Below, in pieces: positions 57,961-64,000 of a DNA stretch of 64,000 nucleotides; position 1 is the stretch's first letter, and every line of letters starts with the position of its first letter. Under the pieces are notes generated by a model. The model was not told the origin of the DNA. It ran no database searches and saw only the letters and a list, made by a program, of their open reading frames with translations. A program made the position numbers and the translations under genes. Source of the stretch: Microvelia longipes (lineage: Eukaryota; Arthropoda; Insecta; Hemiptera; Veliidae); NCBI GenBank assembly GCA_018340805.1, contig JACMZG010000008.1, positions 28,307,914-28,371,913 of the forward strand, in the 5' to 3' direction.

Positions 57961-58319
57961 TATGTTCACTCTGAGAACCCGAAATCATGATCGTTATAAG
58001 AATTATTCAGATATTTTACAGGTATACACACATAAATAAACGATTTGTTTATTCGGATTAGGCGTTTTTCTGTAATTAGGTTGATGTGTGTCTGTATCTG
58101 TTGATGTTTGGCTCGAAAATCTAACATTAGGTCTAGTTGTGCTGCCCGTAAAATATTTTTTTTTGCCTTTTGTACAGGGTCCCGGACAAAACATCCTTGG
58201 ATAATATGTACCGGATACAATTCAACCTGAATATAATGTACCCTAGATAAAATCTACCTAGAAAAAATGTACCTGGATAAAATGTCTTCGGATATAATGT
58301 ACCCAGATGAAAAGTTTTG

Positions 58320-58690
58320 TCTCCCCGTTTCTTGTGCTGACACTTTAACCCCCACTCTACCCCGGTCCCGTTGCGCTAGACCTCAGAAGAAGAAGTTTCA
58401 AAGTCTATAGTGAAGTGATTGACTTAGGAATCGCTTCGCTCGTCCTCAGAATGTGATTGTTATCCGTAGCTTAAGATGGTAATAGTTCGTTCCGTTTTAG
58501 CTCGACCTCACAATTATGAAGCATCTTAATATCTAGGGTGTTATAGTGGTATGGTAATTAAAGCTCAGAAAAGTATTACGGTGGACAGGCACCAAATAAT
58601 ATGGGTACTCCTATTAGCCTTAGAAACCTCGCTTTAGATTTATAGGGTTAATACATTACTCTTCCTTGTGAGGAAAAGTATGAGAGCTAC
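58320..58690 (+). mobile_element. Family A-like subfamily copy (with 4396-4730)
   Basis: GGTCCCGTTGCGCTAGACCTC, ATCGCTTCGCTCGTCCTCAG and TTTAGCTCGACCTCAC blocks, then AAAGCTCAGAAAAGTATTAC and a terminal GAGGAAAAGTATGAGAGCT. It lacks the central part of family A. Confidence 0.55.
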
Positions 58691-58739
58691 TTTTATTTTG
58701 GTTATAATAACAATTAAATGTACTTCAGTTACCTTCTAG

Positions 58740-58840
58740 CGAATTTCCTTTAGAAAAAATTCGCTAATGGGTTAGGCGTCATGGCGGGAGTCTAACCTCG
58801 AACCCTCAGAGGTTTCGAGTTTCAGAGGTCCCTGAAGACG
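58740..58840 (-). repeat. tRNA-like B-box repeat
   Basis: The minus strand has GAGGGTTCGAGGTTAGACTC, a B box with a small insertion, then CCATGACGCCTAACCCATTA. Shared with 56600-56670. Confidence 0.4.
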
Positions 58841-58865
58841 AAAAAATATGTTTCGCCAAACTTTA

Positions 58866-58870
58866 TATAC

Positions 58871-58921
<51 letters not shown>
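58866..58921. repeat. (TA)n microsatellite
   Basis: Pure TA array bordering the inverted-end unit at 58922. Confidence 0.95.
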
Positions 58922-58922
<1 letters not shown>

Positions 58923-59133
58923 CTTACGAATAAATCAGGATTAGGCCAGGGAACTACGTTTTTAAATGTACTTTTATTTAGCTTTACTTTTATTGTAACT
59001 TTTTTATTTTTATGACTTTACGCTTAACGTAGTTCTCTGTCGCCCTGATGAAGAGCATGTCCATGCTCGAAACGTTGGCACGAGAGAAGTGCGTGTTTTT
59101 TATAAGCCCTATCCTGATTCATTCGTAAGTTAT
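58922..59133 (+). mobile_element. Inverted-end PLE-like terminal unit with hammerhead-like core
   Basis: AACTTACGAATAAATCAGGA at the left is inverted at 59108-59131. Inside, GGGAACTACGTT has its inverse AACGTAGTTCTC. At 59045-59076 CTGATGA, A, GAGCATG-TC-CATGCTC, GAAACGTT forms a strong 7-bp stem between hammerhead-like boxes. One extra A separates CTGATGA from the stem, so it departs from the canonical fold. (TA)n arrays border both sides. Confidence 0.5.
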
Positions 59134-59159
59134 ATTCTGAGGCTGATTCTGTTCTATTT

Positions 59160-59164
59160 TATAT

Positions 59165-59222
<58 letters not shown>
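59160..59222. repeat. (TA)n microsatellite
   Basis: TA array with one TAA break. Confidence 0.95.
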
Positions 59223-59223
<1 letters not shown>

Positions 59224-59224
59224 C

Positions 59225-60000
59225 AAACTTATCATATGTATATTTTATCAAACTTGGTACAAAAGTTTAACTTTAGGGAGGACACGGGCTCTATTTAAAA
59301 CTAGGTTTTTGTGACGTCACTAACACGGTTTACTGAGAAAAATTTCTTAAAATTGGAAAAATTCAAGTTTATTATTTTTCGTCGCGAAGAAGGTCCTTAA
59401 TTGTATTTTTAAGACGGTGAATCGAATGAAACTGGTTGACGATGACCACTGTAAATCAAAATAACGGTCGATGAAAATTAAATTGCGAGATGATAAGTGC
59501 TCTATGTCATTTTAGCCGCTGAACCGAATGAAACTGGTCTTAAGTCGACATGATCACTCTAAGTGCCCAAAAAGTCGAGAAAAGGTGGTAAATTACCAGA
59601 AAATCTAAAATATGGTCAGTGTCATCAGACTGGTCCGGAGTTCTTTTTTTTTTTTTTTTAATTTTCCTTTTAGTAGTACCCTACTAAAAGGCCGTATATT
59701 ATCAGCATGTCCATATAAATACTACATGCTTTTGAAAACAATAGATATTTGAATATTACTTCGTTCTTTTTGAGAAATGTTTTTTTTTTCGGCTGTTCTT
59801 TTTTCCTACAGTAAAATTTTGATTCTTCTGAACAATAATTTTCTTTTAAATTTAATGTCTTGTGTTTTTCCTGTGTTCGATATATTGTATCTTATGAAAA
59901 ATAATAATATTATATTAATATAATATTATATAATGTAATTAATATAAATAATATATATTAATTTTATTTTGGTCATAGTTTATCTAAATCAATTGCCTCA
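59225..60000. other. No gene supported
   Basis: A GAACCGAATGAAACTGGTCT-type block (59520) relates to scraps flanking family C at 43.3-43.7 kb. 59880-59965 is nearly pure A/T. Confidence 0.4.
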
Positions 60001-60004
60001 ATAA

Positions 60005-60390
60005 TTGAATAAAGTGTCTGGAGTCGACACATGCAGTGTGGTCGATGTGCCCTCAAAGCCAGGGTACCTGAGATAGAATCCTTGTAAGGACGATAATTTT
60101 GTATAGGTTTTTTTACATTATATGTAAACCTCAACTACATAATATCTCAGGCGCGGTGGTCCGCAATACGGAATCCATGTTTCCGCGCTTAATAATCTAC
60201 ATCTTCCTTAAGTTATCGGTTTATCTTTATCACTTAAGCAGTTACTCAATTATCATTAAGCAGTTAAACATTAAAAAAGTGCTAAAATGCATAAACCTGT
60301 ACCTTAAGCAAGAAAAGGATTATTAAGCGCGGAAACACGCATACTAAAGACAATTCGCCTGACATGCGGGCCACCGCGCCAGCATTTTTT
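60005..60390 (+). mobile_element. SINE-3-like head plus complete short MITE-B
   Basis: 60005-60110 carries GTGGTCGATGTGCCCTCAAA and AGCCAGGGTACC.., ending in GAATCCTTGTAAGGACGAT. 60150-60387 is the most compact MITE-B. Its ends are GGCGCGGTGGTCCGCAATAC and, inverted, GGCGCGGTGGCCCGCATGTC, then matching TTTCCGCGCTTAATAATC. No coding capacity. Confidence 0.65.
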
Positions 60391-60718
60391 ATGTTTCAAA
60401 ATTCAATCGTTAGGGCCTCTTAAGTAATAATATCTTACATAAAATATTTATGTATAAATGTTTAAAAAAAGGTCTATGATTTGACCTTTTTTCACAAATG
60501 TTAAGGAACAAAAAGTTCCTTTTTATAAGGATTACACATTTTTTATGACGTCCTTAAAATTAAGTTTTTTAGTGTTTAAAATTAACGAACACAAATAAAA
60601 AAATGGGTACGGGGTACCTCAAAACTATTTCTCATCACATCAAACTGCGCTTACCCTCACTTCGTTCTCGCTTCGCTCTTCCTTAGAATATTAAACTTAC
60701 AAATTTTTTACTGCAAAA

Positions 60719-61027
60719 CATAGAGATATATTACTAGAGGACCCCTATTGCTTGAATTTTGAAACATTGAAAAAATAACCTTACCACCTTCGATTATCAA
60801 TATAATCAAATAAAAAGAACAAAATTACAGTGACTTATATAGTAGAACGTTAAAATTACCAATCAAAACACAAACAATGCGCAGAAAGTAAAAAACAATT
60901 GATTTATTATAACCTTAATTTACACTTAGAAGAGGTTTTAATGAGGTTACACAGAGCCCCTAAAAAATGTTTCAGGTCTCTTAATGTATTGAGATACGCT
61001 ATGCCCCCTCTAGTATATATCTCTATG
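60719..61027. mobile_element. hAT-like MITE (family H), 309 bp
   Basis: Ends CATAGAGATATATTACTAGA and the inverse of ..CTAGTATATATCTCTATG. It is flanked by CTGCAAAA and CAGCAAAA, an 8-bp duplication with one mismatch, as expected for hAT. The interior includes ACAATTGATTTATTATAACC shared with 45.0 kb. No transposase. Confidence 0.7.
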
Positions 61028-61083
61028 CAGCAAAACACTTTCGGACCCGCTTCACTCGTCCTCAGACAGTAAATTCATTCGTT

Positions 61084-61427
61084 CAAAACGGTAGCGCTAG
61101 AGGAGTTCATGGTATAATGAAATAAAAGAGTCTCTCCACTAAATTAGTTTATTAAAAAAACAAAGCGGCTTTCAACCCCCAAAAGGTCATCATCAGTGCC
61201 GATGAGATGAAGGAAAGGAAATAGAAGATTTTATTAGATCTTTCATAGTTGAGACTGAATACAGACTTGGTTAGTCTATATTCAGTCTCAACTATGAAAA
61301 GATCTAATAAATAATCTTCTATTTCCTTTCCTTCATCTCACCGCACTGATGATGACCTTTTGGGGTTGAAAGCCGGCTTTGTTTTTTAATAAACTAATTT
61401 AGTGGAAAGACTCTTTTATTTATCATT
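61084..61427. mobile_element. Palindromic PLE-like derivative with 16-bp target duplication
   Basis: Flanked by AGTAAATTCATTCGTT on both sides (61068-61083 and 61428-61443). Two arms of about 140 bp are near-perfect inverses around ATACAGACTTGGTTAGTCTA. Each arm carries a block reading CTGATGATGACCTTTTGGGG then TTGAAAGCC outward, resembling PLE terminal motifs. Stem II does not pair in the canonical hammerhead way, so it is not called a ribozyme. About 40 bp at the left (AACGGTAGCGCTAGAGG..) are outside the palindrome. Confidence 0.65.
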
Positions 61428-61464
61428 AGTAAATTCATTCGTTTATTTACCAGCGGTCATCATT

Positions 61465-62045
61465 TACATGACTCATCAAACTCTCGAAATATAGTAGACT
61501 TTTAAAAATAGTCTATCAGGGGATGTAAATTAACCCTTGCGAGTTCAAATTTACCATTATTATATTGGTAACTATTTTCAATTCAATTCAATGCAAAAAA
61601 TACTTTATTGCCAATATTAAGAGAAAACATTAAAAATAAGACATATTGGCGAAATATGGTAATTTTATTACTACTTTTGGTAACTATGAACATTTAAATT
61701 GGAGTATACTATAGTAATGCCTATTTTAAAAACTACTTTAAACCATCGCAGGAATTTTATACCAATATTTTTGATTACCACATTACGGTAAATTTGATAA
61801 ATCTTTTGTTTAACATATTTATTTTTGTTAAAAATATTTTTTATGAGTTTTTTTTGAAATGGGATATAAGTCAAACAATAGCTTTATAAAAAATAACCAG
61901 ATTAGGGAGATGTTGGTATCAAAGTTCTTAAGAATAGAGGAAGAAAAGTTACCATTAACTCCTGGTCTGATTCTAACTCTTGAGCGGGAAGTTGGATCTA
62001 CAGTGGGAATGGAAACACTCACTTGTTAAATGTCCTATCACCAAG
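61465..62045. other. No gene supported
   Basis: AT-rich. The minus-strand frames at 61671-61874 and 61828-62022 show no domain. Confidence 0.4.
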
Positions 62046-62053
62046 TATATAAT

Positions 62054-63312
62054 TTTTACTTTTCCTCACCTACTACCGTAGGTATTAATGAGAGTATTGT
62101 GTTCACCCAAAAAATCCGAAAATAAAGTTTCATCTTAATCATCTGTTTCAGTCATTTTTACGAAGTTCTAAATGGTTTACAGTACGCTGACTGTCTCTGT
62201 GTCTATGTTACGCGAAACTCCCGCTGTTTGTATGCTAAAGAGATAAAACTTAGCACAAAAATCTGACTTTAATTCTAGTTGTGCAGCCCGCAAGATGGAA
62301 CACTTCTTTACAGAAAAAATTTGACTCATCGAATTCACATTTGACACCAGGTACATTGTACATCTTTTTAGGAGGTAAATCGATCCAAAGAATATCATTT
62401 TGTATTAGTCGCCATTTTGAGAACATTGACGGTTATATTTTAAAAAGTTAACGTATATGTTTTTCACATAATCTCTACATTCTGAGGACGAGCGTAGCGA
62501 GTCCGACGTCATACTAACCTTAACCTATGATAACCAGTTTATTTTGATGTTGAGCGTAGCGAGTTCCGAAATCATATTATCCTAAACCTAGTATAACCAG
62601 TTTATTTTGATGTTGAGCGTAGCGAGTTCTGAAGTCATATTAACCTAAACCTTAGATAACCAGTTTATTTTGACGTCGAGCGTAGCGAGACCGATGTAGT
62701 ACTACCTTGATCTTTGGAAAATTATGACATTCTGGGGGAAAAGTCCGAATTCATATTAACCTAAACCTGAGATAACCAGTTTATTTTGATGTTGAGCGTA
62801 GCAAGTTCCGAAGTCATATTATCCTATACATGGTATAACCAGTTTATTTTGATGTTGAGCGTAGCGAGTTCTGAAGTCATATTATCATAAACCTGGTATA
62901 ACCTGTTTATTTTTATGTCGAGCGTAGCGAGTCCAAAGCTATTCTAACCTAAACCTGCAATAACCAGTTTATTTTGACGTCGAGCGTAGCGAAACCGATG
63001 TAATACTACCTTGATCTTTGGAAAGTTATGACATTCTGGAGGAAGAGTCCGAATTCATATTAACCTAAACCTGGGATTACCAGATTATTTTGATGCTGAG
63101 CGTAGCGAGGCCGAAGTCATATTAATCTAAACCTGGGATAACTAGTTTATTTGGATGTCGAGTGTAGCGAGTCTGAAGTCATATAAACCTAAACCTGGGA
63201 TAACCAGTCTAAAGTCATATTATCCTAAACCTGGGATAACCAGTTTATTTTGATGATGAGCGTAGCGTAGCGAAGTTGAGAAAAGTACCGAGGTACCCTG
63301 CTCCCAATTTTT
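62054..63312 (-). mobile_element. Family A copy with a large internal minisatellite
   Basis: The 3' palindrome (ACTTTTCCTCACCTACTACC) lies at 62057 and the 5' signature (GGTACCCTGCTCCCAATTTTT) at 63290-63312. Between 62475 and 63270 the segment that is present once or twice in other copies is amplified to about 12 units. Confidence 0.7.
62475..63270. repeat. 63-bp minisatellite with ~304-bp higher-order period
   Basis: Units begin AACCAGTTTATTTTGATG and contain TTGAGCGTAGCGAG. Starts at 62532, 62595, 62658, 62774, 62837 and 62900 give 63-bp steps with one longer unit. The longer variant (GACCGATGTAGTACTACC.. then TTATGACATTCTGG) occurs after 62658 and again after about 62962, about 304 bp apart. 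Confidence 0.85.
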
Positions 63313-63314
63313 CC

Positions 63315-63460
63315 ATATGAATTCACTTAAACTTTGACAACTACATTTCTGTTTACAAAATCGGCAACAGTATTTAAAATACCTAAAATAATTGTAATTA
63401 AAAATTAATATTCATATAAAGTTTCGTCTTTGGCGTTCATATACAGCATATCGGAGAACC
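63315..63460. other. Unassigned
   Basis: No feature recognised. Confidence 0.4.
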
Positions 63461-63470
63461 TATTATTAGG

Positions 63471-63822
63471 TTAATCCAAGGATCTTGGATAAAGGGGATG
63501 ACGCACTAGAGAAGGGTATAACAAAACACGCTTGAATTATCACTCACTGAAATGGCAAAATATGGTCCAAAATTTAAAATTGAATAAGCACAAATGACTT
63601 AACAAGCACGAAGCACCACAAATGTAACAATCACGAGAAGCACAGATGAAAGTTGAGGAGCAAACTTGACAACCTGGCTACAAAACCTGCGTTTGGCGCC
63701 TTGTTTTCATTATAACCAAGGGGAAGGTAAGTTTGCTCCTATTTCTCTATCTCTTACAACTTTCTTGGGGTCAGAAATGTTCCTTAGTGCGTTATCCCCT
63801 TTATTCAAGATCGTTGGGTTAT
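63471..63822. mobile_element. MITE-G, near-complete 0.35-kb copy
   Basis: The left end CCAAGGATCTTGGATAAAGG and the inverse of the right end CCAACGATCTTGAATAAAGG match. Both continue GGGATGACGCACTA/GGGATAACGCACTA. It is flanked by GGTTA-like bases on both sides, possibly part of a short target duplication. Non-coding. Relatives lie at 21648 and 31480. Confidence 0.65.
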
Positions 63823-63824
63823 TC

Positions 63825-64000
63825 AAACAAATAAAATAGTTTACAAAAATAATTAGCATAGTTATAAAAAGTTTTTTTCATAATAATGTTTTTTTATTGA
63901 TATTAAAATATCATAGTTAAATTGTTATTTCTGTTATAAATGACTTACTGTATTTATGTTAATAAAATAAATGAATTAGGGAACAAAATAAATAATCAAC
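63825..64000. other. Unassigned window end
   Basis: AT-rich. Nothing supported. Confidence 0.4.

Larger units (their letters stand above)
60597..61460 (+). mobile_element. Family A copy broken by two nested insertions
   Basis: Family A sequence occurs at 60597-60718, resumes at 61028-61083 and again at 61428-61460. The two gaps are a hAT-like MITE (60719-61027) and a palindromic element (61084-61427). Each is flanked by duplicated target sequence. Confidence 0.75.

Noticed and set aside
61167..61372. Canonical hammerhead ribozymes in the palindrome arms
   Set aside because: CTGATGA and GAAA boxes are present, but stem II pairs poorly and no upstream strand completes stem III with an NUH site.

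Overview
The window looks like repeat-dense, intron- or intergene-type DNA from a large, AT-rich animal genome, most likely an arthropod (probably an insect; lower rank not resolvable). The reasons are: no bacterial-style gene packing; very AT-rich sequence with about fourteen long (TA)n arrays; tRNA-derived SINEs; Jockey-type and Penelope-like retroelement remnants; a PIF/Harbinger-like element; many MITEs; and one short Gly/His/Ala/Ser-repeat gene of the kind seen in insect cuticle or other secreted structural proteins. Most open frames are chance frames or lie inside repeats.

Layout. 1-5.9 kb: a tRNA-derived SINE, a (TA)n array, a long MITE and decayed coding-like sequence. 6.5-7.65 kb: the 3' part of a Jockey-superfamily LINE with a (TAAA)n tail. 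9-13.5 kb: three copies of a 0.8-kb repeat (family A) that ends in a conserved palindrome. 13.6-16.5 kb: nested inverted-repeat elements and a second SINE. 17.08-18.25 kb: a PIF/Harbinger-like element with TAA target duplications. 20-27 kb: mostly unassigned, with a possible hAT transposase scrap and a possible host exon at 24.6-24.8 kb. 27-33 kb: more family A, a SINE, and a fold-back element. 33.7-37.7 kb: Penelope-like element (PLE) territory with a decayed RT, a tandem and inverted array of PLE terminal repeats carrying hammerhead ribozymes, and an RT-linker-GIY-YIG pseudogene. 38-47 kb: family A, SINE, MITE, another PLE RT relic, and a diverged PLE terminal repeat. 47.96-50.30 kb: a 2.3-kb inverted/tandem element invaded by a LINE with a 10-bp target duplication. 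52.67-53.02 kb: the only convincing host gene, interrupted by a 10-N gap. 53-64 kb: family A copies with expanded tandem repeats, possible two-exon coding sequence at 57.2-58.0 kb, a nested hAT-like MITE plus palindromic PLE derivative at 60.6-61.45 kb, and a 0.8-kb minisatellite at 62.5-63.3 kb.

The most interesting system is the PLE cluster at 35.0-37.7 kb. Its repeated terminal unit carries a compact hammerhead ribozyme on the minus strand, the coding strand of the PLE. One repeat copy ends exactly at the predicted self-cleavage site. The inverted copy next to the coding region carries a core-disabling substitution. Stem I is a loopless palindrome (GGCGCC), so the fold is expected to work only as a dimer. 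Secondary highlights are a SINE tail hairpin with compensatory changes under a GNRA loop, target-site duplications that date nested insertions, and higher-order tandem repeats inside family A.

All family assignments come from reading motifs and comparing copies within the window. No database search was possible, and repeat boundaries are approximate unless target duplications are given.
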